Of a stretch of DNA of 51,152 nt, positions 24,780-33,425 are shown one piece after another. Origin of the DNA: Anaerolineae bacterium (GTDB lineage: Bacteria > Chloroflexota > Anaerolineae > Anaerolineales > Villigracilaceae); assembly GCA_017303735.1 (NCBI GenBank), contig JAFLCF010000006.1:1-51152 (forward strand), written 5' to 3'. The notes under the pieces are model-generated. The model had not been told where the DNA came from. It ran no database searches and was given only the letters and a program-made list of their open reading frames with translations. Every line of letters begins with the position of its first letter. Position 1 is the stretch's first letter. The position numbers and the translations under genes were made by a program.

Positions 24780-25380
24780 CCTGAAGTACGAAAAAAGAAT
24801 CTGGGCAGACTATCCCCTCATTGCCGGGTTGGATGAAGCCGGACGAGGCGCCCTAGCCGGACCCGTCTGCGTTGGAGCCGTCATCCTCCCCAATAAACAT
24901 CCGCATCTTCTCCGCGCCCTGAGCGGAGTCCACGACTCCAAGCAGTTGACTCCCCGCAAACGCGCTGAGCTTGTCGCTCCGATTCACGAAACCGCCCTCG
25001 CCCACGGAATCGGATTCTCGTCAGCGCAGGAAATCGACCAATTGGGGATCGTACCCGCCACCCGTCTCGCCGCGAGCCGCGCGCTGGAAGCGCTTCAACA
25101 AATCCCAGATTATCTGCTAACAGACTTCCGCCTCGAACTCCCCGAGTTAGACATCCCACAAACTGCCATCGTCAAAGGCGACCAGCGTTCGCTCAGCATT
25201 GCCTCAGCCTCCATCCTTGCCAAAACCGCGCGCGATGAAATCATGTGCGAGTTAAGCGATCAATTCCCTGAATATCAATTTTCAGATCACAAAGGTTATG
25301 GCACACTGCTGCACCGCAGAAAGATCGAAGAACTCGGTCACTCCCCCATTCACCGAAAAACGTTTCAAATAAAAAAATGA
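24763..25380 (+). CDS. rnhB: Ribonuclease HII
   Basis: A 205-residue enzyme that cuts RNA in RNA-DNA hybrids and at single ribonucleotides. The signature A-G-L-D-E-A-G-R-G-A-L-A-G-P-V (21-35) supplies Asp24 and Glu25; Asp121 and Asp158 complete the four-acid metal site. D-S-K-Q-L near 58-62 is also conserved. The ATG overlaps the end of the glycosyltransferase gene. A terminator hairpin begins at the stop codon. Confidence 0.95.
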   Translation: MIPSPNLKYEKRIWADYPLIAGLDEAGRGALAGPVCVGAVILPNKHPHLLRALSGVHDSKQLTPRKRAELVAPIHETALAHGIGFSSAQEIDQLGIVPATRLAASRALEALQQIPDYLLTDFRLELPELDIPQTAIVKGDQRSLSIASASILAKTARDEIMCELSDQFPEYQFSDHKGYGTLLHRRKIEELGHSPIHRKTFQIKK

Positions 25381-25408
25381 CGGTCGCCATTAAAGCACCG
25401 TCATTTTT
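25373..25408. terminator. Bidirectional terminator at the rnhB stop
   Basis: A 12-bp perfect stem (AAAAATGACGGT with its complement) and a 12-base loop. The TGA stop codon of rnhB lies inside the stem. The A- and T-runs also allow it to end the convergent LysM gene. Confidence 0.88.
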
Positions 25409-25413
25409 ATTGA

Positions 25414-25437
25414 TCTACTTGTCTACTTGTTCACTTG
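25414..25437. repeat. Octamer repeat array
   Basis: TCTACTTG twice, then TTCACTTG, directly repeated between the terminator and the LysM gene stop. Similar units occur at 50383 and in the inverted repeats at 8755 and 10322. Confidence 0.6.
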
Positions 25438-25438
25438 C

Positions 25439-26281
25439 CTATTTCTTCAACATCCCGCCGCCCGCCAACTTACTATCCGGTTTGCCAGAGCGCCAGGCAT
25501 AATAACCCAAACCTGCACCGCCCAAAAGCAACAAAGCACCAAAAATACCCAATGCCGAAGAAACCCCTCCCCCGCTATCATTTGCATTTTCTTCTGCACC
25601 CGGGTCTGCCACCACATCACGAGACTGAGTCCCAAAATCGACAAAGGCACGGTCGCCCGCGTTAACTTCCAACGAATAGCTCAACGCCATGGTCGGGTTG
25701 TAATTATCTGGGATACCCACCGTGATGTTATACGTCCCTTCGGGGATGTTCGTAAAACAGACACCCTGATACGCCTCCGGATCTGATGGGATAACCGTAT
25801 CCAACGAAGCAGAATACTTGCCGTTGTTTTCCGTCACACTGACCGCACCGCCAGATACAGCGGGCTCGGTTTCTTCACGCATCGCATTGCCATTGACGTC
25901 ATTGAACAACAGCACACATACTTCCGTCAAACCGGTAAGCGGAGTCGGAGTCACAGTCGGCGTACCCGGATTCAGGTTCGCTTGAACCGTGGGCGTTGCG
26001 GCGGCAGCGATACCGATCAACAATTCCTCGCCTTCCACCAACGTACAGTTCTCATCCAATCGTGAATTCAATTGGCGTAGTTGATCTACACTGATTCCAT
26101 GCAATGCCGCCACACGGAAACAATTATCCCCCGGCTGAACGACGTAAATGATACGCCCGTCCGCGCCCGGGGTAGGCGTGAGATATTGTTGCGCACTGGG
26201 TGCGGCACCCGCAGGCAACCACAGCCCAAACAGAACAAGACTAACAAGGATAAAAAGAATGGCAAAACGCTTTGGATTCAT
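25439..26281 (-). CDS. Exported LysM and B-repeat-like surface protein
   Basis: 280 residues. A signal peptide (about 1-27) is followed by a LysM-type domain (about 44-92: Y-V-V-Q-P-G-D-N-C-F-R-V-A through L-V-E-G-E-E-L-L-I), a Thr/Pro linker, an SdrD-B/Cna-like beta domain (about 118-225, F-N-D-V-N-G-N-A-M), and a C-terminal membrane helix (about 240-262) with a basic tail. It is probably a cell-wall or envelope-bound protein exposed outside. The gene diverges from dihydropyrimidinase with 56 bases between the starts. Confidence 0.78.
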   Translation of the reverse strand: MNPKRFAILFILVSLVLFGLWLPAGAAPSAQQYLTPTPGADGRIIYVVQPGDNCFRVAALHGISVDQLRQLNSRLDENCTLVEGEELLIGIAAAATPTVQANLNPGTPTVTPTPLTGLTEVCVLLFNDVNGNAMREETEPAVSGGAVSVTENNGKYSASLDTVIPSDPEAYQGVCFTNIPEGTYNITVGIPDNYNPTMALSYSLEVNAGDRAFVDFGTQSRDVVADPGAEENANDSGGGVSSALGIFGALLLLGGAGLGYYAWRSGKPDSKLAGGGMLKK

Positions 26282-26337
26282 CGAAGAAAATTATATCAGA
26301 TTCGATTTGGTATAAAATAAAGCCGAAAAGAGGCGTC

Positions 26338-27750
26338 ATGAAGACACTGATCCAGAACGGGACGTTGATCACCGCATCCGACACCTTCCTCGCCGATATT
26401 TTGATCGAGGATGAAAAAATCACGCGCATCGGACTCAATCTCGAAGCTGATTCTGACCAGCGAGTGGATGCCACCGGCAAACTGATCTTACCCGGCGGTG
26501 TGGACCCGCACGTTCACCTCGACCTGCCCATGTTCGACACTGTCTCCTCGGATGACCATTACACCGGTCACAAAGCTGCAGCCTTCGGCGGGACAACGAC
26601 TGCGATGGACTTTGTGGTTCTGGAAAACGAAGGCTTTGCCCATTCCGTCGATCTGTGGATGAAAAAAGCCGAAAAAGCTGCCATCGACTATTCCTTTCAC
26701 ATGAATCTGACCCGCTTCGATGACGAGATCGCCCGCGCCATCACCTCTCTCATGGACATGGGCATTCAAACTCTGAAGGTCTTCACAGCCTATAACGGAC
26801 GTCTGCGTCTCGATGATGGCGGAATTTTCAAGGCGCTGCAAATTGCGTGTGATAACGGCATGCTCGTCATGGCACACTGCGAGAACGGCGATGTGATCGA
26901 AACGCTAACGACACAAGCGTTGGCGCAAGGTCATACCGAACCCATCTGGCACGCCCTTACCCGCCCTGCCTGGGGAGCGGTTGAATCCTCATTAAGAATG
27001 GCAGCCATGGCAGAACAAGCCGATGCGCCCGTGTACATCGTTCACATGAACGCAGGCGGTGAAGTGGACATGTTGCAATATGCCCGTGAACGCGGCGTGA
27101 AAGTGATGGGTGAAACTTGCCCGCAATATCTGTTCTTCAATACCGATCATCTCAGCCGCGATGATGGCGCCAAATGGATCTGTTCCCCGCCCATGCGCAC
27201 TGAGCAAGACAATGCCCGCCTCTGGCAGGGACTTTCAAAAGGCATTTTGCAAACCATCGGCACCGACCATTGCCCCTTCTACTTTGACGGCACCCGCCCC
27301 ATCGTCTACGAAGGAAGCGAGATCGCCATCCCCGGCAAAGAATTGGGCATGTACAACTTCACCAAAATCCCCAACGGCTTGCCTGGCATCCAAGATCGCA
27401 TGCCTGTCTTGTGGACGTATGGAGTTAATGCAGGTTACATCACACCGAATCAATTTGTGGCGTACACCAGCACCAACCCGGCGAAAATTTTCGGCTTGTA
27501 CCCGCGCAAGGGAGCACTCGTCCCCGGCGCTGATGCTGATATCGTTATTTGGGATCCTGAAAAGCAAGTGCGCTACGGCGTGGCACATTCGCATCAGCGT
27601 ACCGATTACAATCTATACGAAGGCATGGAATTGATGGGCTACCCCGAAAAAGTTTTCCTGCGCGGAAAACTGATCGTCGATGGCGATGAGTGGAAAGGGA
27701 AACGAGGGGATGGAGAGTTCTTGAAGAGAAGTGAAGGCGAAATTTTATAA
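26338..27750 (+). CDS. hydA: Dihydropyrimidinase / D-hydantoinase
   Basis: 470 residues from ATG 26338, which has AGAGG upstream; the frame is open further 5' but lacks homology there. It is an amidohydrolase TIM barrel with the dinuclear site H-V-H (His58, His60), carboxylated Lys147 (T-L-K-V-F), His180, His236 and Asp310 (G-T-D-H). It hydrolyses cyclic diamides such as dihydrouracil to N-carbamoyl amino acids in pyrimidine breakdown. No other pyrimidine-degradation gene is adjacent. The carbonic anhydrase-like and Sua5 genes follow. Confidence 0.9.
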   Translation: MKTLIQNGTLITASDTFLADILIEDEKITRIGLNLEADSDQRVDATGKLILPGGVDPHVHLDLPMFDTVSSDDHYTGHKAAAFGGTTTAMDFVVLENEGFAHSVDLWMKKAEKAAIDYSFHMNLTRFDDEIARAITSLMDMGIQTLKVFTAYNGRLRLDDGGIFKALQIACDNGMLVMAHCENGDVIETLTTQALAQGHTEPIWHALTRPAWGAVESSLRMAAMAEQADAPVYIVHMNAGGEVDMLQYARERGVKVMGETCPQYLFFNTDHLSRDDGAKWICSPPMRTEQDNARLWQGLSKGILQTIGTDHCPFYFDGTRPIVYEGSEIAIPGKELGMYNFTKIPNGLPGIQDRMPVLWTYGVNAGYITPNQFVAYTSTNPAKIFGLYPRKGALVPGADADIVIWDPEKQVRYGVAHSHQRTDYNLYEGMELMGYPEKVFLRGKLIVDGDEWKGKRGDGEFLKRSEGEIL

Positions 27751-27755
27751 GCGTA

Positions 27756-27790
27756 CTGCTCTGTTGAGGGCTAAGCCCTCAACAGAGCAG
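27756..27790. repeat. Perfect 16-bp hairpin with TAA loop
   Basis: CTGCTCTGTTGAGGGC, TAA, then its exact complement, between the dihydropyrimidinase stop and the carbonic anhydrase-like gene. It is the longest of the three TAA-loop hairpins and has no T-run. Confidence 0.85.
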
Positions 27791-27811
27791 CCAAAAAAAT
27801 TAGAGGTACTC

Positions 27812-28189
27812 ATGCCAACAAAAAAACCGATCATTCACTGCGACGCACTCGTTGTCCACTGTATGGACTATCGTCTGCAAAAATTCATTCAACCATGGAT
27901 CACCGTCCGCTTTGGCTACGACAACTTCGACATCATTTCACTGGCAGGCAGTGTGCACGATTATGAAATGGTCTTGAAGTACGTGCAGCTTGCAGTGCAA
28001 ATTCATACCATTGAAACTGTCTGTCTCATCAACCATGAAGACTGCCGCGCCTACGGTCGTGATGGCACGTACAAACGCCATAAACATGACCTCACGGATG
28101 CGCAGAAAAAAATTAAAGCCCTTTTTCCTCATTTAAAAGTTGAAACGTTCTATTTGCATTTGGATGGAACCTTCGAACCGATCTCTTGA
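27812..28189 (+). CDS. Short beta-carbonic anhydrase-like protein 1
   Basis: 125 residues from ATG 27812 (GAGG upstream). The zinc-site pattern of beta-carbonic anhydrases is present: C-M-D-Y-R with Cys17, Asp19 and Arg21, and H-E-D-C with His75 and Cys78. At 125 residues it is far shorter than the usual 180-220, lacking part of the fold, so activity is uncertain. It would interconvert CO2 and bicarbonate. The stop overlaps the start of the Sua5 gene (TGATG), so both are translationally coupled. A paralogue follows on the other side of Sua5. Confidence 0.78.
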   Translation: MPTKKPIIHCDALVVHCMDYRLQKFIQPWITVRFGYDNFDIISLAGSVHDYEMVLKYVQLAVQIHTIETVCLINHEDCRAYGRDGTYKRHKHDLTDAQKKIKALFPHLKVETFYLHLDGTFEPIS

Positions 28190-29223
28190 TGACTCAACTG
28201 CTGACTCTCTCGCCTCACAACCCCAACCCTGAACTGATTCGCCAAGCCGCAGACGTGATCCAACGCCGCGGCTTGGTTGCCTTCCCCACCGAAACCGTGT
28301 ACGGACTTGGAGCCAATGCGCTTGATGAAGAAGCCGTTGCAAAGATCTTCCACGCGAAGGGACGTCCCTCCAACGACCCGTTAATCGTTCATGTTGCGTC
28401 TTTTGATGATGTAAAGCTTGTCGCTTCTGAAATCCCTCCCATTGTGAAAAAATTAGCCGATGCCTTCTGGCCCGGTCCGCTGACGTTGGTGCTGCCGAAA
28501 CTTCCGCATGTACCAGCATCCGTCACAGCGGGGTTGAACACAGTCGCAGTGCGTGTGCCTTCACATCCTGTAGCGTTGGCACTCATCCGTGCCAGTGGAG
28601 TGCCCATTGCAGCCCCGTCTGCGAATCGATTTGGGCACACCAGCCCCACCACGGCTCAACATGTGATGGACGACCTTAATGGTCGCATTGACATGATCCT
28701 CGATGGCGGCGCGACTTCGGTGGGCGTTGAGTCTACGGTGCTGGATGTGACCCGCGAACCAGCAATGATTCTTCGTCCGGGCGGGGTTTCGCGTGAGGCG
28801 ATTGAAAAAGTGATCGGCGCAGTCGAGTTGCGAAATAACAGACCCAATTCTGATGATGAAGCGCAAGTCTCGCCGGGGTTGTTGGGCAAGCACTACACTC
28901 CCAATGCAGAGTTAATTTTGTGTAAAGGCGAAAAAGATTCAGCGCTGGAAAAACTGCTTGGGCTGGCGAAGCAGGCACAGGCGCAGGGAAGAAGCGTGGG
29001 GCTTCTTCTAGCAAATGAAGATATGGCATCCTTCGAGTCTTGCGTGCCGTATCCACTTGGCTCATCCACTGACCTTGAATCGATCGCGCGAAATTTATAT
29101 GCAGGCATGCGCGCATTGGACGACCAGGGCGTGAATTTGATCCTCACGCGTGATTTTGGAAAACAAGGCTTGGGGCTGGCGATCCACGATCGTTTGTTGC
29201 GAGCGGCAAGTCAGATCATCTAA
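28189..29223 (+). CDS. sua5: Threonylcarbamoyl-AMP synthase (Sua5/YwlC type)
   Basis: 344 residues, two domains. The N-terminal YrdC/TsaC fold has G-L-V-A-F-P-T-E-T-V-Y-G-L-G (24-37) and K-G-R-P-S-N-D-P-L (53-61). The C-terminal Sua5 domain (about 225-344) follows a linker. It makes threonylcarbamoyl-AMP from threonine, bicarbonate and ATP for the t6A tRNA modification. The ATG at 28189 overlaps the preceding stop; a TTG three bases earlier is an alternative. It is flanked on both sides by carbonic anhydrase-like genes, which may supply its bicarbonate. Confidence 0.92.
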   Translation: MTQLLTLSPHNPNPELIRQAADVIQRRGLVAFPTETVYGLGANALDEEAVAKIFHAKGRPSNDPLIVHVASFDDVKLVASEIPPIVKKLADAFWPGPLTLVLPKLPHVPASVTAGLNTVAVRVPSHPVALALIRASGVPIAAPSANRFGHTSPTTAQHVMDDLNGRIDMILDGGATSVGVESTVLDVTREPAMILRPGGVSREAIEKVIGAVELRNNRPNSDDEAQVSPGLLGKHYTPNAELILCKGEKDSALEKLLGLAKQAQAQGRSVGLLLANEDMASFESCVPYPLGSSTDLESIARNLYAGMRALDDQGVNLILTRDFGKQGLGLAIHDRLLRAASQII

Positions 29224-29237
29224 TTTTTGGAGGGACT

Positions 29238-29600
29238 ATGTCTCATACATGTGAAGCCATTGTTGTTCATTGCATGGATTATCGTTTGCAGTCTTTCATC
29301 AACAACTGGTTGGAAGCGAACCTGGGCAAAGGAAGTTATGACCGTGCTGTAATGGCAGGTGGCGTATATGATGTCTATGATGTGATCCGTCAGGTAGATA
29401 TTGCGGCGCGATTGCATGGTATTACAAAGGTCATTCTCATCAACCACGAAGATTGCGGCATGTATGGTCCCGGTGGGACGGAAGAACGGCACGAAGATGA
29501 CCTTGATAAAGCAGAAGATAAGATCCGCAGGCTGTTCCCAAACCTTGAAGTGGATGCATATTATCTAAACCTCGACGGGACGTTCGAACGCAAATCATAA
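29238..29600 (+). CDS. Short beta-carbonic anhydrase-like protein 2
   Basis: 120 residues, paralogous to the protein at 27812: C-M-D-Y-R-L-Q with Cys12, Asp14, Arg16, and N-H-E-D-C-G-M-Y-G with His70 and Cys73. Both share the ending L-D-G-T-F-E. GGAGGGACT precedes the ATG. It lies 14 bases after the Sua5 stop, so it is in the same operon. The short length and altered H-x-x-C context leave catalytic activity unproven. Confidence 0.78.
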   Translation: MSHTCEAIVVHCMDYRLQSFINNWLEANLGKGSYDRAVMAGGVYDVYDVIRQVDIAARLHGITKVILINHEDCGMYGPGGTEERHEDDLDKAEDKIRRLFPNLEVDAYYLNLDGTFERKS

Positions 29601-29666
29601 ACTCGTTGGAACTTTTTTAGAAAAGCTTACGTCTTTTTCTCAACCCTGTAAGAATTGGAGTATGTT

Positions 29667-30449
29667 ATGAGAACAAAGTCAGCTCTTCCACTCGTTGCAT
29701 TGCTTATTTTTTCCTTTGCCTGCCAAACCCTGTTCCCTGCCGCAGTTGCGCCACGGGATGGCGTTGTGATAAACAATTGCCCTGAATTGCTCAAATCCAT
29801 TCGCAGTTTGCAAACCTATGAAATTCCACAGGGGTTGATGGAAACCGGCATCAAACAAGGAGATGAGTTCGATGTGAACGAGTATTTCGCCGCCACACCG
29901 AATCTTTCCATGCAGGAAGGCTACGTCCTTGATTATGTTTTTATCTCCGATTCGCTGGGCTCTTTTCCGCTCCTCGCTGCTCGTCCCGTGGACCAAGCGC
30001 CTTATAAAACTTCGAGTGACGTTTCTTCCGAATCAGAGTTTGCAAACTACTGGAAGTACATGCAAGTCAACGATACCGAGCAGGGATATTTTGAATATGC
30101 GTCATTCTTACGCACTGCGAATCAGTTCTACCTTGTTTGGCATGCCAACTACAACGACATCAATATCGTCTGCGATCGAGAGGCTGTAGATACCATCGTT
30201 GCAGATATTAATGACGGAAGTTTCGGCATGGAGTTCGATAGAGATCAAATGAGGCAGATCAACGCCTTGCAAAACATCGAACCGCTCGTCAAATTAACCG
30301 ACACCACTGCCATTGTAGAATTGGTCATATTCAGCAAATGGGGCGGCTTTTACCGCATCACCTACACCATCAGCAGGTCATTTCCACACGAGATCATGGA
30401 TGTACAAGAAGAGAATATCATTCCATATGATTGCGGGATCTTGTTCTAA
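29667..30449 (+). CDS. Lipoprotein of unknown function
   Basis: 260 residues from ATG 29667 (GGAG 7 bases upstream; a TTG 12 bases earlier is less likely). The signal peptide ends F-S-F-A-C with lipidated Cys19. The mature part has no recognised family; the middle is rich in Tyr/Trp/Phe, suggesting a beta-rich soluble domain outside the cell. It ends in a bidirectional terminator shared with the convergent TPR gene. Confidence 0.68.
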   Translation: MRTKSALPLVALLIFSFACQTLFPAAVAPRDGVVINNCPELLKSIRSLQTYEIPQGLMETGIKQGDEFDVNEYFAATPNLSMQEGYVLDYVFISDSLGSFPLLAARPVDQAPYKTSSDVSSESEFANYWKYMQVNDTEQGYFEYASFLRTANQFYLVWHANYNDINIVCDREAVDTIVADINDGSFGMEFDRDQMRQINALQNIEPLVKLTDTTAIVELVIFSKWGGFYRITYTISRSFPHEIMDVQEENIIPYDCGILF

Positions 30450-30487
30450 AAAGGATTCGGAGGTTTGAAAACCTCCGAATCCTTTTT
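30448..30487. terminator. Bidirectional terminator overlapping two stop codons
   Basis: Arms of 19 bases (30448-30466 and 30469-30487) are perfectly complementary with A- and T-runs at the ends. The stem includes both the TAA of the lipoprotein gene and part of the TAA of the TPR gene. Its inner AGGTTT/AAACCT resembles the palindromes at 9045 and 13662. Confidence 0.92.
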
Positions 30488-33425
30488 ATACAGGTTTTGG
30501 ACCCACAATTTCCAAAAATCGTGGATCACTCCGTATCCATTGCAGATCAGGGTCATCCCATGCCCATTTAGAGTCAAAATTATCACCCTGAGCAGCTTTT
30601 CTTAAATATTCAAATGCCAATTCAAAATTATCACAAATACTTTCTAAACAAGCGCGATTATATAGATCATCCTCTGGCAGGATATGACGTACTTTTTCAA
30701 GATAGTCTTTTGGTATATCGTCTCCTATTTCCTTTTTCATTGAAATTATTGCTAAAAATCTAACAGGCAAGTTTTCGTCGCTTTTATCAGTCTTGATAAT
30801 ATATTCATTATCCGCTATTGCCTCTTCATATTTCTTCATCAACCGATAAGTCATGCCACGCCTGACAATAACCCAATATAGTTCAGAGTTAAGTTCAATA
30901 GCCTTGTTGAAATCTGCTAGGGCTGCCTCGTATTGTCCCATCAACCGATAGGTCTCTCCACGACTGGCAATTGCCCATGCATCTTTAGGATCAAGTTCAA
31001 TAGCCTGGTTGAAATCTGCCAGGGCTGCCTCGTATTGTCCCATTGACCCATACATTTGCCCACGGTTGACAATTGCCCAATCTAGTTTAGGGTCAAGTTC
31101 GATGGCGCGATCGAAATTTGTCAGGGCTGCCTCATATTGTTCCATTGACTTATAGACCAGTCCACACCGGGCAATCGCCCAGGTATATTTAGGGTTAAGT
31201 TCAATAGCTTGGTTGAAATCTGCTAGGGCAGCCTCGTATTGTTCCATCAACCGATAGGTCTCTCCACGCTGAGCAAACGCCCAGGTATATTTAGGGTTAA
31301 GTTCAATAGCTTGGTTGAAATCTGATAAGGCTGCCTCGTATTGCTCCATCGACTTATAGACCACTCCACGCTGAGTAATTGCCCAATCTAGTTTAGGGTC
31401 AAGTTCGGTGGCTCGATTGAAATTTGTCAGGGCTGCCTCATATTGTTCCATTGACTTATAGACCAGTCCACACCGGGCAATCGCCCAGGTATATTTAGGG
31501 TTAAGTTCAATAGCTTGATTGAAATCTGCTAGTGCCGCCTCGTATTGTTCCATCAACCGATAGGTCTCTCCGCGCTGAGCAAACGCCCAGGTATATTTAG
31601 GGTTAAGTTCAATAGCTTGGTTGAAATCTGCTAAGGCTGCCTCGTATTGCTCCATCGACTTATAGACCACTCCACGGTGAGCAATCGCCCAGGCAAATTT
31701 AGGGTTAAGTTCAATAGCTTGGTTGAATTCTGCCAGGGCTGCCTCGTATCGTTTTATTGACTTATAGACTTGCCCTCGGCTGGCAATTGCCCATGCATCC
31801 TTTGGATCAAGTTCGATGGCTCGATTGAAATCTGATAGGGCCGCCTCGTATTGTCCCATCAACCGATAGGTCTCTCCACGGCTGGCAATTGCCCATGCAT
31901 CTTTTGGATCAAGTTCGATGGCTCGATTGAAATCTGATAGGGCCGACTCGTATTGTCCCATCAACCGATAGACTTGCCCACGGCTGGCAATTGCCCATGC
32001 ATCTTTTGGATCAAGTTCGATGGCTCGATTGAAATCTGCCAGAGCCGACTCGTATTGTTCCATCAACCGATAGGTCTCTCCCCGGCTGGTAATTGCCCAA
32101 TCTAGTTTTGGATCAAGTTCGATGGCTCGATTGAAATCTGCTAGGGCTGCCTCATATTGTTCCATTGACACATAGACTTGCCCACGGCTGGCAATTGCCC
32201 ATGTATCTTTTGGATCAAGTTCGATGGCTCGATTGAAATCTGCCAGAGCCGACTCGTATTGTTCCATCAACCGATAGGTCTCTCCACGGCTGGTAATTGC
32301 CCAATCTAGTTTTGGATCAAGTTCGATGGCTCGATTGAAATCTGCTAGGGCTGCCTCATATTGTTCCATTGACACATAGACTTGCCCACGGCTGGCAATC
32401 GCAGATGAATCTTTTGGGTCAAGTTCGATGGCTCGATTGAAATCTGCTAGGGCCGCCTCGTATTGTTCCATCAACCGATAGGTCTCGCCCCGACCATCGA
32501 ATGCTTTTGAATAATCAGGTCTCAGTTCAATTGCTTTAGCAAAGTCAAAAATAGCCTTCTCATATTGTTCCAAATTTCTATAGAACCTGCCACGTTCACG
32601 ATACGCTTCAGCTTCCCCAAGTACATCTCCTTGATCATGATATATTTTCAGCGCAGATTCAAGTTGTTCAATGGCAACTTCGGGGTCCTCTTTCTGAAAG
32701 TTGGTAGACCCGAGCTTTAGTAATACAGTTGCTTCACCCTTTCTGTCCTGCAAATCAATGTATAGTTTCCGAGCATGTCCTAGTGCTTCAGCGGCGGAGG
32801 TTAACTCCTCGTTTTCTAATTTTAGTTCGCTTATAGCAACTAACTCACCAGCAAATGAATGTTCCCATTCATTTATTAGATTTTCAATACCTTTCGGGAG
32901 TCTGCCGTTAGCAATGTGCTCCCGGGCATTCTGAACAAGAGAATGCGCTAGTGAATACTGTCCTGAAACTTTTATCCGTGAAGCAACTTCGTTCCATTGA
33001 CTTTTTGTGTGAGTTTCACTATACACATGAACTATCAAGTGGTGATAAGCTGCTTCAATCGAAGACTGTCCATCATCTTTTGAAGAAAAATACTTCTCTG
33101 CACGTCCTGAAAGTATTCGGTATTCTTCTCGACGTTCTTGCCACCACAAGCTTAGAATTCTTTTTCTTGTAAGCTCATGAATGTTATGCCCGAGGTTTTG
33201 ATATTTTTCAACAAATGTTTGGTTTTGTAATTCTTCATATATTTTCTCGGACTGCGAAGACAAGTCCGGAACTAATGCTGACAATATCTCAGAATTAAAC
33301 CAATGCGGAATTGCTGCAACCCAAGCTGCATCCTGTAAACCTTTAGGAAGCGATTCCAATAATATTTTTGTTTCTTCCTCAGGGCTCTGCGCTGAAAGGA
33401 GGCGATCGAGTAAATTATCTGACAT
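30486..33425 (-). CDS. TPR-array protein with STAND-like winged-helix region
   Basis: 979 residues. The N-terminal 270 residues are helical. The segment L-S-L-W-W-Q-E-R-R-E-E-Y and E-A-A-Y-H-H-L-I-V near 91-132 resembles the winged helix and arm of STAND/NLR ATPases. Then come 18 consecutive 34-residue TPR units (about 273-884, core Y-E-A-A-L-A-D-F-N-x-A-I-E-L-P) and a C-terminal TPR-like cap with Y-N-R-A-C and D-P-R-F. Several units are nearly identical. The start overlaps the ATPase stop by 11 bases, so the ATPase and TPR parts of a STAND protein are made as two coupled chains. The region is AT-richer than its neighbours. Confidence 0.82.
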   Translation of the reverse strand: MSDNLLDRLLSAQSPEEETKILLESLPKGLQDAAWVAAIPHWFNSEILSALVPDLSSQSEKIYEELQNQTFVEKYQNLGHNIHELTRKRILSLWWQERREEYRILSGRAEKYFSSKDDGQSSIEAAYHHLIVHVYSETHTKSQWNEVASRIKVSGQYSLAHSLVQNAREHIANGRLPKGIENLINEWEHSFAGELVAISELKLENEELTSAAEALGHARKLYIDLQDRKGEATVLLKLGSTNFQKEDPEVAIEQLESALKIYHDQGDVLGEAEAYRERGRFYRNLEQYEKAIFDFAKAIELRPDYSKAFDGRGETYRLMEQYEAALADFNRAIELDPKDSSAIASRGQVYVSMEQYEAALADFNRAIELDPKLDWAITSRGETYRLMEQYESALADFNRAIELDPKDTWAIASRGQVYVSMEQYEAALADFNRAIELDPKLDWAITSRGETYRLMEQYESALADFNRAIELDPKDAWAIASRGQVYRLMGQYESALSDFNRAIELDPKDAWAIASRGETYRLMGQYEAALSDFNRAIELDPKDAWAIASRGQVYKSIKRYEAALAEFNQAIELNPKFAWAIAHRGVVYKSMEQYEAALADFNQAIELNPKYTWAFAQRGETYRLMEQYEAALADFNQAIELNPKYTWAIARCGLVYKSMEQYEAALTNFNRATELDPKLDWAITQRGVVYKSMEQYEAALSDFNQAIELNPKYTWAFAQRGETYRLMEQYEAALADFNQAIELNPKYTWAIARCGLVYKSMEQYEAALTNFDRAIELDPKLDWAIVNRGQMYGSMGQYEAALADFNQAIELDPKDAWAIASRGETYRLMGQYEAALADFNKAIELNSELYWVIVRRGMTYRLMKKYEEAIADNEYIIKTDKSDENLPVRFLAIISMKKEIGDDIPKDYLEKVRHILPEDDLYNRACLESICDNFELAFEYLRKAAQGDNFDSKWAWDDPDLQWIRSDPRFLEIVGPKPV
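30775..32610 (-). repeat. 102-bp tandem repeats encoding 18 TPR units
   Basis: Eighteen 102-bp units, many with very high nucleotide identity. Unit 11 equals unit 14 at the protein level, and units 12 and 15 are nearly the same, so a 306-bp block was duplicated. Units 3-4 and 5-6 form another near-copy pair. Confidence 0.85.

Noticed and set aside
30775..32610. Direct repeats that might suggest a CRISPR array
   Set aside because: The 102-bp period is in frame and encodes TPR units; there are no unique spacers or cas genes.
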